A DNA stretch of 64,000 nt. Source: Streptococcus panodentis. GTDB taxonomy: Bacteria > Bacillota > Bacilli > Lactobacillales > Streptococcaceae. The DNA lies in contig NZ_QFAY01000001.1 in the NCBI RefSeq assembly GCF_017884005.1, forward strand, positions 111,682 to 175,681, read 5' to 3'. Under the pieces are notes generated by a model that searched no databases, was not told where the DNA came from, and saw only the letters and a list, made by a program, of their open reading frames with translations. Shown in pieces: positions 18,131-28,794 of the stretch. Made by a program: the position numbers and the translations under genes. The number at the start of each line of letters is the position of its first letter. Position 1 is the first letter of the stretch.

Positions 18131-20097
18131 AAATTCAGGACTTACTGAGAAAAGATGTTATGCTGCTGGACCTTCAGGCGACTGAGAAAAAGGCAGTTAT
18201 TGAAGAAATGATTCAAAGCCTGGCTGACCACGGCTATGTGACAGATTTTGAAGCTTTTAAAGAAGGGATTCTGGCTCGCGAAGCCCTGACTTCAACTGGT
18301 CTGGGTGATGGCATTGCCATGCCTCACAGCAAGAATGCTGCTGTCAAAGAAGCGACCGTCCTCTTTGCCAAATCCAACAAAGGTGTTGACTATGAGAGTC
18401 TCGACGGCCAGCCGACTGACCTGTTCTTTATGATTGCTGCTCCGGAAGGTGCCAATGATACGCACTTGGCAGCCTTGGCTGAGCTGTCCCAATATCTGAT
18501 GAAAGACGGTTTTGCGGACAAGCTGCGCCAAGTGACCTCGCCAGATGAGGTGATTGCTCTCTTTGATGTAGCTTCAGAAAAAGCAGAAGAACCAGCAGTA
18601 GTGGAGCCAGCGGCAGAAGACGGTGATTTTCTGGTTGCGGTAACCGCTTGTACAACCGGGATTGCCCACACATATATGGCTCAGGAGGCGCTGCAGAAAG
18701 CTGCTGCTGAAATGGGGGTCGGCATCAAGGTCGAAACCAATGGAGCCAGCGGCATCGGCAACAAGCTGACGGCTGAGGACATCCAAAAAGCTAAAGCAGT
18801 TATCATTGCAGCGGACAAGGCAGTTGAAATGGACCGTTTTGACGGCAAACCGCTGATTAACCGTCCGGTAGCTGATGGTATCCGCAAGACCGAAGAACTG
18901 ATTAATCTAGCTCTTTCTGGCAATGCTGAAGTCTACAAGGCAGCGAATGGCGGCGGTGCGGCAGAAGCAAGCACAGAGAAGAAAAGCTTGGGCGGTGCCT
19001 TCTATAAGCACCTGATGAGCGGGGTTTCCCAGATGCTGCCATTCGTTATCGGCGGCGGGATCATGATTGCCCTTGCTTTCCTGATTGACCAAATCATCGG
19101 TGTGCCAAATACCAAGGAAGCCTTGGCTCAGCTGGGAAGCTACAATGAACTGGCAGCTCAGTTCAAGACTATCGGAGGAGCAGCCTTTGGCTTTATGCTT
19201 CCAGTTCTGGCAGGATATATTGCCTACTCCATCGCTGAAAAGCCGGGTCTGGTATCAGGTTTTGTTGCAGGTGCTATTGCCAGCAGCGGTGCTTCTTTTG
19301 GCGGGATTGCTTTTGGTTCCGGCGGTGAAAAAACACTTGCTCTTGCAGGGGTTTCCTCTGGTTTCCTGGGAGCCTTGGTCGGCGGTTTCTTGGCCGGCGG
19401 TGTCATTCTCGTCCTTCGCAAGCTCTTGGCTGGACTTCCGCGTTCGCTGGAAGGAATTCGCTCCATCCTGCTCCTGCCGCTGCTGGGGGTATTCTTCACA
19501 GGATTCTTGATGCTTGCTGTCAATATCCCAATGGCAGCCATCAATACAGGACTCAACAACTTCCTGTCCAGCTTGAGCGGTACATCTGCCGTTCTGCTGG
19601 GGCTGCTGGTCGGCGGGATGATGGCCGTAGATATGGGCGGACCGGTTAATAAGGCGGCCTATGTCTTTGGTACAGGAACTCTGACAGCAGATGCCATGAT
19701 GAACGGCGGTTCAACAGTGATGGCAGCGGTGATGGCAGCCGGTATGGTGCCTCCGCTTGCAGTTTTCGTTGCAACCCTGCTTTTCAAGAATAAATTCACC
19801 GAAGAAGAACGCGATTCCGGTCTGACAAATATTATTATGGGGCTTTCCTTTATTACAGAAGGGGCTATTCCATTCGGTGCTGCAGACCCTGCCCGTGCTA
19901 TTCCAAGCTTTATCGCTGGCTCTGCTTTGACAGGGGCTCTGGTCGGCTTTGCCGGACTGAAGCTGATGGCACCGCACGGCGGTATCTTCGTTATCGCCCT
20001 TACCTCCAACCCGCTCTTGTACTTGCTCTTTGTGGCTATCGGAGCAGTGGTCAGCGGTGTTCTCTTTGGTTACTTGCGCAAACCCTTGGAAAAATAA
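18127..20097 (+). CDS. fruA: PTS fructose transporter, fused EIIABC
   Basis: A 656-residue fructose permease that phosphorylates its sugar during uptake. EIIA is at about residues 1-150 (phosphorylated His in AMPHSKN), EIIB at about 160-260 (phosphorylated Cys in VAVTACTTGIAHTYMAQ), and EIIC from about 290 with eight or more membrane segments (LPFVIGGGIMIALAFLID, FITEGAIPFGAADP). The linkers are Ala/Glu-rich. It is the last gene of fruRKA and has a terminator 20 bp downstream. Confidence 0.96.
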   Translation: MKIQDLLRKDVMLLDLQATEKKAVIEEMIQSLADHGYVTDFEAFKEGILAREALTSTGLGDGIAMPHSKNAAVKEATVLFAKSNKGVDYESLDGQPTDLFFMIAAPEGANDTHLAALAELSQYLMKDGFADKLRQVTSPDEVIALFDVASEKAEEPAVVEPAAEDGDFLVAVTACTTGIAHTYMAQEALQKAAAEMGVGIKVETNGASGIGNKLTAEDIQKAKAVIIAADKAVEMDRFDGKPLINRPVADGIRKTEELINLALSGNAEVYKAANGGGAAEASTEKKSLGGAFYKHLMSGVSQMLPFVIGGGIMIALAFLIDQIIGVPNTKEALAQLGSYNELAAQFKTIGGAAFGFMLPVLAGYIAYSIAEKPGLVSGFVAGAIASSGASFGGIAFGSGGEKTLALAGVSSGFLGALVGGFLAGGVILVLRKLLAGLPRSLEGIRSILLLPLLGVFFTGFLMLAVNIPMAAINTGLNNFLSSLSGTSAVLLGLLVGGMMAVDMGGPVNKAAYVFGTGTLTADAMMNGGSTVMAAVMAAGMVPPLAVFVATLLFKNKFTEEERDSGLTNIIMGLSFITEGAIPFGAADPARAIPSFIAGSALTGALVGFAGLKLMAPHGGIFVIALTSNPLLYLLFVAIGAVVSGVLFGYLRKPLEK

Positions 20098-20110
20098 TAT
20101 CTTACTAATC

Positions 20111-20141
20111 AAAAAGAATCTCAGCTGTGAGGTTCTTTTTT
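20111..20141 (+). terminator. terminator of the fru operon
   Basis: AAGAATCTCA against TGAGGTTCTT followed by a T tract. Confidence 0.75.
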
Positions 20142-20147
20142 GATACT

Positions 20148-20450
20148 CAATGAAAATCATCAGCAAATTAGAAAGCTAGCCGAAACCGTACTTGAGTACT
20201 GTAAGGCGATGCTGACCTAGTCTGCAGAGATTTTCGAAGAGGCTTATACGGTATCTTATCAAAGATACTCTCCTTTGTGGGTGAGGGCGCGGCCATCACG
20301 GGAGTCTGTCCCACCGCTTTTCAAAGCAGCAGATAAGGAAAGCGAAGCTGGCATTGGCTTCACGCCAGTAGAACTGTCTCTTCCTTACGGAAGCTTCATT
20401 CGCCGCCTCAAAGCGATCGATACGAAGAGGGCAGAAAATCTATGCACGGT
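20148..20450 (-). repeat. BOX-type mosaic repeat
   Basis: It begins TACTCAATGAAAATCATCAG and, on the other strand, carries CTCTTCGAAAATCTCTGCAG and GTCAGCATCGCCTTACAGTA, matching boxA. From about 20247 it continues with a module (TGTGGGTGAGGGCGCGGCCA, GGGAGTCTGTC) shared with 54193-54262, then with CTTCCTTACGGAAGCTTCAT, related to the 39456 units. It fills most of the 475-bp gap between fruA and the next gene. Confidence 0.75.
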
Positions 20451-20536
20451 CAAAAAGAGCCAATCTGTCCATTTTTACAGTCTGCAGACTTGCTGAATCT
20501 CGGGATATGGCTATGGAAAGTCACTGGGAATTATGA

Positions 20537-20542
20537 TATAAT
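20537..20542 (+). promoter_or_regulatory. extended -10 promoter of the DUF1149-to-ABC-F run
   Basis: TGATATAAT, 30 bp before the DUF1149 start; an AGGAGA ribosome site follows. Confidence 0.6.
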
Positions 20543-20572
20543 GGACTATCGCATATTTTTAGGAGAACAGTA

Positions 20573-20947
20573 ATGCATTTACAACGTGAACAAGAATTTG
20601 TAAGTCAGTACCATTTCGATGCCCGCAATTTTGAATGGGAAAAAGAAAATGGAACGCCTGAAACTAAGGTAGATGTCAACTTCCAGCTGGTCAAGCGAGA
20701 CGCAGAAAACCAAACCACTTCCTTGATTGTCATCCTGACCTTTATGATTGTTTTTGAAAATTTTGTTATCAGCGGGACTATTTCGCAGGCTAATCATATC
20801 CATGGTCGTCTGGTCCAAGAGCCCAGTGAGTTTGATCACGAAGAAGTAGAGGAGCTGGCCCGTCCCTGCCTGACCATGCTCAATCGTTTGACTTATGAAG
20901 TAACAGAAATTGCTCTGGATCTGCCGGGCATTAATTTGGAGTTCTGA
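20573..20947 (+). CDS. DUF1149 family protein
   Basis: A 124-residue cytoplasmic protein of the DUF1149 family, common in streptococci and lactococci and reported to have a SecB-like fold. The central beta-rich segment and the [16 protein letters not shown] region fit. No enzymatic motif is seen. Its stop codon overlaps the start of the DegV gene by one base, so the two are coupled. Confidence 0.8.
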   Translation: MHLQREQEFVSQYHFDARNFEWEKENGTPETKVDVNFQLVKRDAENQTTSLIVILTFMIVFENFVISGTISQANHIHGRLVQEPSEFDHEEVEELARPCLTMLNRLTYEVTEIALDLPGINLEF

Positions 20948-21798
20948 TGATGAAATTAGCTGTCATTACCGATTCGTCGGCTTACTTGCCGGCCCATCTC
21001 CTGGAAAAGGACAATCTCTTTGTTTTGGATATTCCGGTTGTCATTGAGGGAGAAACTTATCTTGAAGGACAAAATTTAACAGCCAGTGAATTTTACGAAA
21101 AAATGGCTGCCGCAAAAGAACTGCCCAAGACCAGCCAGCCCAGTATTGCAGAGCTGGAAGATATTTTAACCATTCTGGACGGCAAAGACTATACTCATGT
21201 TTTGGGTCTCTTTCTATCCAGCGGTATTTCGGGTTTTTACCAGAATATTCAGTATCTGAAAGATGATTTTTCTGATTTGACCATTGCTTTTCCGGATTCA
21301 AAAATCACCAGCGCTCCGCTGGGCATCATGGTTGAATCTGCCCTGACTTGGGCAGAAGAGGGCCGCTCATTTGAGGAGATTGCTGATGGGGTGAACCGGC
21401 AGATTGAGGGAACCGGCGCCTTTATTTTGGTGGATGATTTGAACCATCTGGTCAAGGGAGGCCGCCTGTCCAACGGTGCAGCTATTCTGGGCAATCTGCT
21501 CAGCATCAAGCCTGTTCTCTATTTTAATGATCAGGGCGTCATTGAAGTATTTGAGAAGATTCGGACCGAGAAAAAGGCGGTCAAGCGCATGATTGAAGTA
21601 GTAGAGGAAGCAACCGCCGGCGGGAACTATCAGATCATTGTCATCCATGCCCATGCAGCCGAAAAGGCAGAGGAGCTGCGGCAAATCCTGCTGGACAGCG
21701 GGATTGCTGGCGACATTCCCATTGCAACCTTTGGCAGTGTCATCGGGACACACCTCGGCCAAGGAAGTGTAGCGCTGGTCTACATTCCCGTTATTTGA
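20947..21798 (+). CDS. DegV family fatty-acid-binding protein
   Basis: A 283-residue DegV protein. Hallmarks are [11 protein letters not shown] at the start, [16 protein letters not shown] (Thr/Ser contacts to the fatty-acid carboxylate), [15 protein letters not shown], and [21 protein letters not shown] with the following KP segment. Family members bind fatty acids and can act as FakB partners of a fatty-acid kinase. No FakA gene is in the window. An alternative ATG lies one codon downstream. Confidence 0.92.
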   Translation: MMKLAVITDSSAYLPAHLLEKDNLFVLDIPVVIEGETYLEGQNLTASEFYEKMAAAKELPKTSQPSIAELEDILTILDGKDYTHVLGLFLSSGISGFYQNIQYLKDDFSDLTIAFPDSKITSAPLGIMVESALTWAEEGRSFEEIADGVNRQIEGTGAFILVDDLNHLVKGGRLSNGAAILGNLLSIKPVLYFNDQGVIEVFEKIRTEKKAVKRMIEVVEEATAGGNYQIIVIHAHAAEKAEELRQILLDSGIAGDIPIATFGSVIGTHLGQGSVALVYIPVI

Positions 21799-21839
21799 TG
21801 GCTTGAACAGCCTGAGCTAAACCTTGTAAGGAGGAAGAC

Positions 21840-22607
21840 ATGAGTATCAATGTGATTATTGCTGGTTTTAAAGGGAAAATGGGTCAGGCGGCCTATAAAA
21901 TGGTGAGCGAGGATCCTGAACTGACCCTGGTCGGCCTGCTGGATCCCTTTACGGATGAAAAAGAAATCGCTGGAGTTCCGGTATTTAACCGCAAGGAAGA
22001 CATGGCCGATCTGGATGCCCACGTCTGGGTAGACTTTACAACGCCGAAGGCAGCTTATGAGAATACGGACTTTGCCCTATCCAGCGGTTTTGCTCCGGTT
22101 GTCGGAACGACTGGATTTACTCCGGAGCAGATTGAGGAGCTGACAGAGCTTTCCCGAAAAAAGGAGCTGGGCGGTTTGATTGCACCTAACTTCGCTTTGG
22201 GCGCTGTTCTGCTCATGCAGTTTGCAGCTCAGGCAGCCAAGTATTTCCCTGATGTAGAGATTATCGAACTGCACCACGACCAGAAAAAGGATGCTCCCAG
22301 CGGGACGGCTGTCAAAACAGCTGAGCTAATCAGCCAAGTCCGGACCAGCAAGCAGCAGGGTGTAGCTGACGAAGAAGAAACGATTGCAGGTGCCCGCGGG
22401 GCGGAGTTTGACGGGATGCGGATTCACTCAGTGCGGCTGCCTGGCCTGGTCGCTCATCAGGAAGTGATTTTCGGAAGCCAGGGAGAAGGGCTGACCCTCC
22501 GCCATGATTCTTATGACCGGGTTTCCTTTATGACCGGAGTCAATCTGGGAATCAAGGAAGTAGTCAAGCGCTCAGAACTTGTCTATGGATTGGAACATTT
22601 ACTATGA
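21840..22607 (+). CDS. dapB: 4-hydroxy-tetrahydrodipicolinate reductase
   Basis: A 255-residue enzyme of lysine synthesis. It has the N-terminal nucleotide-binding motif [16 protein letters not shown], the segment [13 protein letters not shown], and the catalytic signature [21 protein letters not shown] strong AAGGAGG site precedes it. The last 4 bp overlap the cca start, so they are coupled. Confidence 0.95.
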   Translation: MSINVIIAGFKGKMGQAAYKMVSEDPELTLVGLLDPFTDEKEIAGVPVFNRKEDMADLDAHVWVDFTTPKAAYENTDFALSSGFAPVVGTTGFTPEQIEELTELSRKKELGGLIAPNFALGAVLLMQFAAQAAKYFPDVEIIELHHDQKKDAPSGTAVKTAELISQVRTSKQQGVADEEETIAGARGAEFDGMRIHSVRLPGLVAHQEVIFGSQGEGLTLRHDSYDRVSFMTGVNLGIKEVVKRSELVYGLEHLL

Positions 22608-23809
22608 GACTCGACAATATGCCTTCTGAATTTCAGGAGGCTTTACCAGTATTAAAGAAGATTAAGGAAGCCGGTTTTGAGGCTTATTTTGTCGGTGGAT
22701 CAGTCCGCGATGCCCTTTTAGAACGGCCGATTCACGATGTCGATATTGCCAGCTCGGCCTATCCAGAGGAGATCAAAAAAATCTTCCCCCGGACCATTGA
22801 TGTGGGCATCGAGCATGGGACAGTTCTGGTCTTGGAAAATAATGGCGAATACGAAGTCACCACCTTTCGGACAGAGGATGTCTATGTGGACTACCGGCGG
22901 CCCAGCAAGGTCTCTTTTGTGCGCTCGCTGGAAGAGGACCTCAAACGCCGGGACTTTACCATCAATGCCTTAGCACTGGACGAAAAAGGGCAGGTCATTG
23001 ATCTTTTTCAGGGACTGGCAGACTTAGAGCAGCGGCTCTTACGAGCAGTCGGCCAGGCTGCTGAGCGTTTCAATGAGGATGCGCTGCGGATTATGCGGGG
23101 CTTTCGCTTTCAGGCCAGTTTGGGGTTTGACTTAGAAGCGGACACCTTGCGGGCTATGAGAGACTGCGCTCCTTTGCTGGAAAAAATATCAGTTGAGCGG
23201 CTTTTTGTGGAATTTGATAAATTGCTCATGGGGGTTTACTGGCGTAAGGGACTTGCTGCGCTCCTATCCAGCGGGGCATCAGACTTTCTGCCGGATATGA
23301 AGGGCAGGGCCCAGCAGCTGACACAGCTTTTTGACTTGCAGCCGGACTTTGCTTTCAGCAGTTCTGAGCAGGCTTGGGCAGCCTTGGTAACAGCTTTGGA
23401 TGTTCACGATATTCGCTCTTTTCTCAAAGACTGGAAGACTTCGAAGGAATTCGCCAAGAAAGTAGCAGCTTTGGCAGAAATTGCTGCTATCCGCCGGACA
23501 AGAGAGCTGACGAGACGGGACTGCTATCGCTATGAATCAGACTTGCTGCTGCAGGCCGAGCATCTGCGGCAGGCAGCCGGCCTGCCGGTTGATTTCGAGC
23601 TTATTCGAACGACGCACAGCTCCTTGGCGATTCATGGTAAGCATGAGATGGCGGTGAGCGGCCGGCTTTTGATTGAAGACTATGGTTTTCAGCCGGGGCC
23701 GGCTTTGGGTCAGGTGCTGAATCAGGTCGAAACGGCGATTGTTGACGGAATTTTGGCCAATGACAGAGATGACATTATAGAGTTTATCAAGGAGCTGGGC
23801 TATGAATGA
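22604..23809 (+). CDS. cca: CCA tRNA nucleotidyltransferase
   Basis: A 401-residue class II tRNA nucleotidyltransferase that builds or repairs the 3' CCA end. Motif A is [20 protein letters not shown] (catalytic Asp pair), followed by [12 protein letters not shown] and the NTP-selecting [18 protein letters not shown]. The dapB-cca order is common in Firmicutes. It overlaps the ABC-F gene by 8 bp. Confidence 0.95.
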   Translation: MRLDNMPSEFQEALPVLKKIKEAGFEAYFVGGSVRDALLERPIHDVDIASSAYPEEIKKIFPRTIDVGIEHGTVLVLENNGEYEVTTFRTEDVYVDYRRPSKVSFVRSLEEDLKRRDFTINALALDEKGQVIDLFQGLADLEQRLLRAVGQAAERFNEDALRIMRGFRFQASLGFDLEADTLRAMRDCAPLLEKISVERLFVEFDKLLMGVYWRKGLAALLSSGASDFLPDMKGRAQQLTQLFDLQPDFAFSSSEQAWAALVTALDVHDIRSFLKDWKTSKEFAKKVAALAEIAAIRRTRELTRRDCYRYESDLLLQAEHLRQAAGLPVDFELIRTTHSSLAIHGKHEMAVSGRLLIEDYGFQPGPALGQVLNQVETAIVDGILANDRDDIIEFIKELGYE

Positions 23810-25670
23810 TTTTATTGTTGAGCAGCTGAGTAAGACAGTCGGCGACAAGACAGTTTTTCGCAATATTTCTTTTATCATCCATGATCTGGACCGCATCGGA
23901 CTGATTGGGGTCAACGGTACTGGCAAGACCACTCTTTTGGATGTTCTTTCCGGCAGGGCGGGCTTTGACGGTGATGCCGCTCCTTTTTCGGCTAAGTCTG
24001 ACTACAAGATTGCCTATCTGACCCAGGAGCCTGATTTTGACGAGGACAGGACGGTTCTTGATACGGTACTGTCCAGCAGCCTGCGGGAAATGCAGCTGAT
24101 ACGGGAGTATGAGCTGCTCTTGACTGCTTATGATGAAGGTCAGCAGTCAAGACTAGAAGCGGTCATGGCGGAGATGGATTCCCTTCATGCTTGGGAAATC
24201 GAGAGTCAGGTCAAGACTGTTCTCTCTCAGCTGGGGCTGCAAGACCTGTCCCTGAAGGTCGGTCAGCTTTCAGGCGGACTCCGCCGGCGGGTCCAGCTGG
24301 CTCAGGTCCTCTTGGGAGATGCTGATCTGCTTCTTTTAGACGAGCCGACCAACCATTTAGATATTGATACGATTGAGTGGCTGACCAAATTTCTGAAAAA
24401 TTCTAAAAAAACCGTTCTCTTTATCACCCATGACCGTTACTTTCTGGATCATATTTCAACTCGGATTTTCGAGCTGGACGGCGGCTCTTTGATTGAGTAC
24501 CAAGGCAATTACCAAGACTATGTCCGGCTCAAGGCGGAGCAGGACGAGCGGGATGCAGCTCTGCTTCACAAAAAGAAGCAGCTGTACAAGCAGGAGCTGT
24601 CCTGGATGCGAAGGCAGCCTCAGGCCCGTGCTACCAAACAGCAGGCCCGAATCCATCGTTTCCATGACCTCAAGAAAGATTTGGCCGGCCAGGCAAGCGA
24701 CAGCAGCTTGGAAATAAATGTTGAGGCCAGCCGTATCGGCAAGAAAGTCATCGAGTTTCAAGATGTGACATTTGCATATGAAACCCGGCCGATTCTTGCT
24801 CATTTCAGTCTGATCCTTCAAAACAAGGACCGGCTGGGCATTGTCGGTGATAATGGGGTCGGCAAGTCCACCCTGCTCAATCTGATTGCCGGAAAACTCC
24901 AGCCGCAGACCGGTCAGCTCCTCATCGGAGAAACGGTTCGAGTGGCTTACTTTTCCCAGCAGATTGAAGGGTTGGATGAGTCCAAGCGGGTTATCAGCTA
25001 TCTGCAGGAAGTGGCAGAGGAAGTCAAGACGGATGCAGGTACGACTTCTGTCGCTGAGCTTCTGGAGCAGTTTCTCTTTCCGCGCTCCATGCACGGCACG
25101 TTGATTGAAAAGCTGTCCGGCGGTGAGAAGAAGCGGCTCTATCTGCTCAAGCTGCTCTTGCAAAAGCCCAATGTCCTCCTTTTGGATGAGCCGACCAATG
25201 ATTTGGATATTGCGACCCTGACTGTTTTGGAAAACTTTCTGCAGAACTTTGCGGGTCCAGTCATCACGGTCAGCCATGACCGCTATTTTCTGGATAAGGT
25301 TGCCAGTAAGATTCTGGCCTTTGAGGACGGCACTGTCAGGGAATTCTTTGGCAATTACACGGACTATCTGGATGAGAAAGCCTTTATGACTCAAAGCTCT
25401 GCTATTTCCCAAAAGCCTCAAAAGGAAAAAACGGCTAAGGTGCGCGAGGAGAAGAAGCGCATGAGCTACTTTGAAAAGCAGGAGTGGGAGTCCATTGAGG
25501 GGGATATTGAGGCACTGGAGGAGCGGATTTCAGAGATTGAAGCAGCCATGCAGGAGAACAGCTCTGACTTTACCCGCCTGTCCGAACTCCAGCAAGAACT
25601 GGACCAGCAGAACGAAAAACTGCTGGAAAAATACGAGCGCTATGAATACCTGAGTGGGCTAGATGGATGA
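23802..25670 (+). CDS. ABC-F ATPase (Uup-like)
   Basis: A 622-residue soluble tandem ATPase without membrane segments. Domain 1 has Walker [12 protein letters not shown], signature [13 protein letters not shown] and Walker [14 protein letters not shown]. Domain 2 has [24 protein letters not shown] and [14 protein letters not shown] charged C-terminal coiled coil (about 545-615) follows, which favours Uup-type members. ABC-F proteins act on ribosomes; a resistance role is not indicated here. Confidence 0.9.
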   Translation: MNDFIVEQLSKTVGDKTVFRNISFIIHDLDRIGLIGVNGTGKTTLLDVLSGRAGFDGDAAPFSAKSDYKIAYLTQEPDFDEDRTVLDTVLSSSLREMQLIREYELLLTAYDEGQQSRLEAVMAEMDSLHAWEIESQVKTVLSQLGLQDLSLKVGQLSGGLRRRVQLAQVLLGDADLLLLDEPTNHLDIDTIEWLTKFLKNSKKTVLFITHDRYFLDHISTRIFELDGGSLIEYQGNYQDYVRLKAEQDERDAALLHKKKQLYKQELSWMRRQPQARATKQQARIHRFHDLKKDLAGQASDSSLEINVEASRIGKKVIEFQDVTFAYETRPILAHFSLILQNKDRLGIVGDNGVGKSTLLNLIAGKLQPQTGQLLIGETVRVAYFSQQIEGLDESKRVISYLQEVAEEVKTDAGTTSVAELLEQFLFPRSMHGTLIEKLSGGEKKRLYLLKLLLQKPNVLLLDEPTNDLDIATLTVLENFLQNFAGPVITVSHDRYFLDKVASKILAFEDGTVREFFGNYTDYLDEKAFMTQSSAISQKPQKEKTAKVREEKKRMSYFEKQEWESIEGDIEALEERISEIEAAMQENSSDFTRLSELQQELDQQNEKLLEKYERYEYLSGLDG

Positions 25671-26254
25671 AAGAAGTAGTGTTTAGGCAGAGCTGGTTGA
25701 AGATATTCATTTTAGCTATATCGGCGAGCGCTCTTGCTGTCTTTATGACTACAGTTCTTGTATTACCATCTAAAAACGGATACCTATTATTCGACTCCAA
25801 TATTTCTGTGATTGAAAAAATGTTTTTAGTGATAGGTACAATTGTTTTTGATTTTCTCTCTATTTTAGTATGGATTTGTTTGTTTAGAGATAAACGTTTT
25901 CTACGTCTGACTGAACAGGGATTTTACTTTAAACCCCTTCTTTTTAGAGAAGTTTCGTTTCATAGTTGGGGAGAAATCCAGAGTATAGACTATAGAATTG
26001 AACGTATTCGACATTATGCAAAATATCAATTATTCAATAAGAGTCATATTTTGACGATTTGTTTTCATTCAGTGGATCCTGCAGTTTTGAAGAGAAGTAG
26101 GCTTGCTTCTAGAAAGAGCAAAAGGTATAAGTTTGGTATTCCTGAACCGTTAGAAATTACTCTTATGTTATTGAAAAAAGAGAAACCAAAATATATTTAT
26201 GAAACGATGATGGATTACCATAATCAATGGCAAGCAAGTCAGAAGGATATTTAA
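25667..26254 (+). CDS. membrane protein of unknown function, PH-domain-like
   Basis: A 195-residue protein with two N-terminal hydrophobic helices (about 12-32 and 45-70) and a basic beta-rich C-terminal region (FLRLTEQGFYFKPLLFREVS, FHSWGEIQSIDYRIE). This layout recalls STM3941/YdbS-type bacterial PH proteins. The start overlaps the ABC-F stop by 4 bp, but base composition is clearly more AT-rich than upstream. It may be a recent addition to the end of the run. The function cannot be read. Confidence 0.55.
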   Translation: MKEVVFRQSWLKIFILAISASALAVFMTTVLVLPSKNGYLLFDSNISVIEKMFLVIGTIVFDFLSILVWICLFRDKRFLRLTEQGFYFKPLLFREVSFHSWGEIQSIDYRIERIRHYAKYQLFNKSHILTICFHSVDPAVLKRSRLASRKSKRYKFGIPEPLEITLMLLKKEKPKYIYETMMDYHNQWQASQKDI

Positions 26255-26325
26255 GGTGAAGGTATAGTCCGAACAGTTTCATAAACTGTAAATCTAAAAC
26301 CTTTAGAGATGGAACGGAGGTATCT

Positions 26326-26736
26326 ATGAAACTAAGATTGGAAAATACCAACTCAAAGAAGACGCAAGAATTGGGAAATTTAATCAGATCCTACAATCGA
26401 TCTAAGAGGGAGCCCTCCAAAAGTGAGCCTCTTAACATCTATGTAGAAGACGAACAAGGAAATCTGCTGGCCGGTATGGCGGCCGAAACTTTTGGTAATT
26501 GGCTGGAGATTGAGTATTTGTATGTGAGCGAGGAATTACGAGGGCATGGCATAGGCTCAGAAATGCTGAACAGGGCGGAAAAGGAAGCCAGAGAAAGGAA
26601 ATGCAAATATTCATTTGTAGATACGTATCAGTTTCAAGCGCCGGATTTTTATAAAAAGCACGGCTATAGAGAAGTGTTCGCTCTGAAAGAATACCCCTAT
26701 ACTGGTGAAAGATATTATTATACAAAAGACTTGTGA
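26326..26736 (+). CDS. GNAT family N-acetyltransferase
   Basis: A 136-residue single GNAT domain. Motif A is YLYVSEELRGHGIGSEMLNRAE and the C-terminal motif is APDFYKKHGYREVF. A GGAGG site precedes the ATG. Like its neighbour at 25667 it is more AT-rich than the flanking core genes. The substrate is unknown. Confidence 0.85.
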   Translation: MKLRLENTNSKKTQELGNLIRSYNRSKREPSKSEPLNIYVEDEQGNLLAGMAAETFGNWLEIEYLYVSEELRGHGIGSEMLNRAEKEARERKCKYSFVDTYQFQAPDFYKKHGYREVFALKEYPYTGERYYYTKDL

Positions 26737-26812
26737 GTTTACTTTGGGAATAAAGATGGATTTGATTTTTACTTTTCTTTATGCAAACCTTTTCCTTACT
26801 GAAAAAATCTGA

Positions 26813-26818
26813 TATAAT
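26813..26818 (+). promoter_or_regulatory. extended -10 promoter of the glucokinase gene
   Basis: TGATATAAT 30 bp before the start at 26849, with TAGGAGA as the ribosome site. Confidence 0.55.
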
Positions 26819-26848
26819 GATGATAAATAAAACACATAGGAGAACATC

Positions 26849-27808
26849 ATGTCGAAAAAAATCATCGGAATTGACCTTGGCGGGACATCTATCAAGTTTG
26901 CGATTTTGACGCCGGAGGGAGAGATTCAGGAGAAATGGTCTATCAAGACCAATATTTTAGACGAAGGCAGTCATATCGTAGATGATATGATTGCCTCCAT
27001 TCAGCATCGCTTGGAGCTGCTGGGACTGACTGCAGAGAGTTTTATCGGCATCGGCATGGGCTCTCCAGGTGTTGTTGACCGTGAGCAAGGCACAGTTATC
27101 GGCGCTTACAATCTCAACTGGAAAACGCTGCAGCCTGTCAAAGAAAAGATTGAAAAAGCGACGGGTATTTCTTTCTTCATTGATAACGACGCCAATGTAG
27201 CAGCCTTGGGTGAGCGCTGGATGGGAGCCGGAGACAATCAGCCGGATGTGGTCTTTATGACGCTGGGAACAGGCGTGGGCGGCGGAATTGTTGCTGAAGG
27301 GAAACTTCTTCATGGTGTAGCTGGAGCAGCTGGAGAGTTAGGCCATATCACAGTAGACTTCGACCAGCCTATTCAGTGTACCTGCGGCAAGCAGGGCTGT
27401 CTGGAAACAGTGGCCTCTGCGACCGGCATCGTCAATCTGACTCGCCGCTATGCGGATGAATATGCCGGCGAAGCCAAGCTGAAGGAACTCATCGACGATG
27501 GCGAAGAAGTGACGGCAAAGACTGTCTTTGACTTAGCCAAGGAAGGCGACGAGCTGGCCTTGATTGTTTACCGCAATTTCTCCCGCTATCTAGGGATTGC
27601 CTGCGCCAATATTGGCTCTATCCTCAATCCATCCACCATTGTGATCGGCGGCGGGGTTTCAGCGGCAGGCGACTTTTTGCTGGACGGCATCCGCAAGGTT
27701 TATGAAGAGAATAGCTTCCCGCAGGTTCGGACCTCGACCAAGCTCGCTCTGGCGACTCTTGGAAATGACGCCGGTGTGATCGGGGCAGCTTCCTTGGTTC
27801 TGCAATAA
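26849..27808 (+). CDS. glk: ROK-family glucokinase
   Basis: A 319-residue glucokinase that feeds glucose into glycolysis. The phosphate-binding motif IIGIDLGGTSIKFAIL, MTLGTGVGGGIV, GELGHITVDF and the ROK zinc motif CTCGKQGCLETVASATGIV are all present. It has its own promoter and terminator. ROK members can also be regulators, but there is no helix-turn-helix here. Confidence 0.94.
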   Translation: MSKKIIGIDLGGTSIKFAILTPEGEIQEKWSIKTNILDEGSHIVDDMIASIQHRLELLGLTAESFIGIGMGSPGVVDREQGTVIGAYNLNWKTLQPVKEKIEKATGISFFIDNDANVAALGERWMGAGDNQPDVVFMTLGTGVGGGIVAEGKLLHGVAGAAGELGHITVDFDQPIQCTCGKQGCLETVASATGIVNLTRRYADEYAGEAKLKELIDDGEEVTAKTVFDLAKEGDELALIVYRNFSRYLGIACANIGSILNPSTIVIGGGVSAAGDFLLDGIRKVYEENSFPQVRTSTKLALATLGNDAGVIGAASLVLQ

Positions 27809-27830
27809 TGCCAGACGTTTTGTGTATTTG

Positions 27831-27865
27831 TTCTCCTGCAGAGAAGTCTGTAGGAGAATTTTTTT
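27831..27865 (+). terminator. terminator after glk
   Basis: A 12-bp stem, TTCTCCTGCAGA against TCTGTAGGAGAA, loop GAAG, then seven T. Confidence 0.85.
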
Positions 27866-27876
27866 GGAAATTTTGC

Positions 27877-27882
27877 TATACT
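27877..27882 (+). promoter_or_regulatory. extended -10 promoter of thyA
   Basis: TGCTATACT, about 32 bp before the thyA start; a good AAAGGAGA ribosome site follows. Confidence 0.5.
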
Positions 27883-27914
27883 AGAGAGAGTTTTGTAAGA
27901 TCAAAGGAGACATC

Positions 27915-28754
27915 ATGACGCTAGCAGATATGATTTTCAAAGAGAATATTAAAAAAATCATGGAAGAGGGGGTCTTTTCGGAGAATGCCCGTCCCCGCTA
28001 TAAAGATGGAAATGTGGCTAATTCTAAGTATATCACGGGCTCTTTTGCTGAATACGATCTGAGCAAGGGAGAGTTTCCCATCACGACCCTGCGGCCCATT
28101 GCCATTAAGTCGGCAATCAAGGAAATGCTCTGGATTTATCAGGACCAGTCCAATGATTTGGATCTATTGGAAGAGAAGTACAATGTCCACTATTGGAATG
28201 ACTGGGAAGTCGGCCATACTCGCACCATTGGTCTGCGCTACGGTGCAGTTGTCAGGAAGCATGACATCATCCGAAAGATTCTGAAGCAGCTGGAGGCCAA
28301 TCCTTGGAACCGCCGCAATATCATCTCACTCTGGGATTATGAAGCTTTTGATGAGACGGAAGGATTGCTCCCATGTGCCTTCCAAACCATGTTTGACGTG
28401 CGTCGCGTGGATGGCGAAATTTATCTGGATGCCACCCTGACTCAGCGCTCCAATGATATGCTGGTGGCCCACCATATCAATGCCATGCAGTATGTGGCCC
28501 TGCAGATGATGATTGCCAAGCATTTTGGCTGGAAGGTTGGGAAATTCTTCTACTTTATCAATAATCTCCATATCTATGACAATCAGTTTGAACAGGCAGA
28601 GGAATTGCTCCGCCGAGAGCCGTCTGACTGCCAGCCTCGTCTGGTACTGCATGTACCTGATGGTACAGATTTCTTTGACATAAAGGCAGAAGACTTTGAA
28701 CTGCTGGACTATCATCCGGTCAAACCACAGCTGAAATTTGACTTAGCTATTTAA
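27915..28754 (+). CDS. thyA: thymidylate synthase
   Basis: A 279-residue enzyme that methylates dUMP to dTMP using methylene-tetrahydrofolate. The catalytic Cys lies in [13 protein letters not shown]. The folate/dUMP segment [20 protein letters not shown] and the late [19 protein letters not shown] agree with the family. Dihydrofolate reductase, which regenerates its cofactor, is encoded 380 bp downstream behind a repeat. Confidence 0.95.
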   Translation: MTLADMIFKENIKKIMEEGVFSENARPRYKDGNVANSKYITGSFAEYDLSKGEFPITTLRPIAIKSAIKEMLWIYQDQSNDLDLLEEKYNVHYWNDWEVGHTRTIGLRYGAVVRKHDIIRKILKQLEANPWNRRNIISLWDYEAFDETEGLLPCAFQTMFDVRRVDGEIYLDATLTQRSNDMLVAHHINAMQYVALQMMIAKHFGWKVGKFFYFINNLHIYDNQFEQAEELLRREPSDCQPRLVLHVPDGTDFFDIKAEDFELLDYHPVKPQLKFDLAI

Positions 28755-28794
28755 TCTGTTTGTCTTTCAGATTCCCAAAAGCTCCAGCGGCGGT

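Noticed and set aside
20275..20496. 73-codon ORF in the fruA-DUF1149 gap
   Set aside because: It lies in BOX-like repeat modules that recur in other frames elsewhere.
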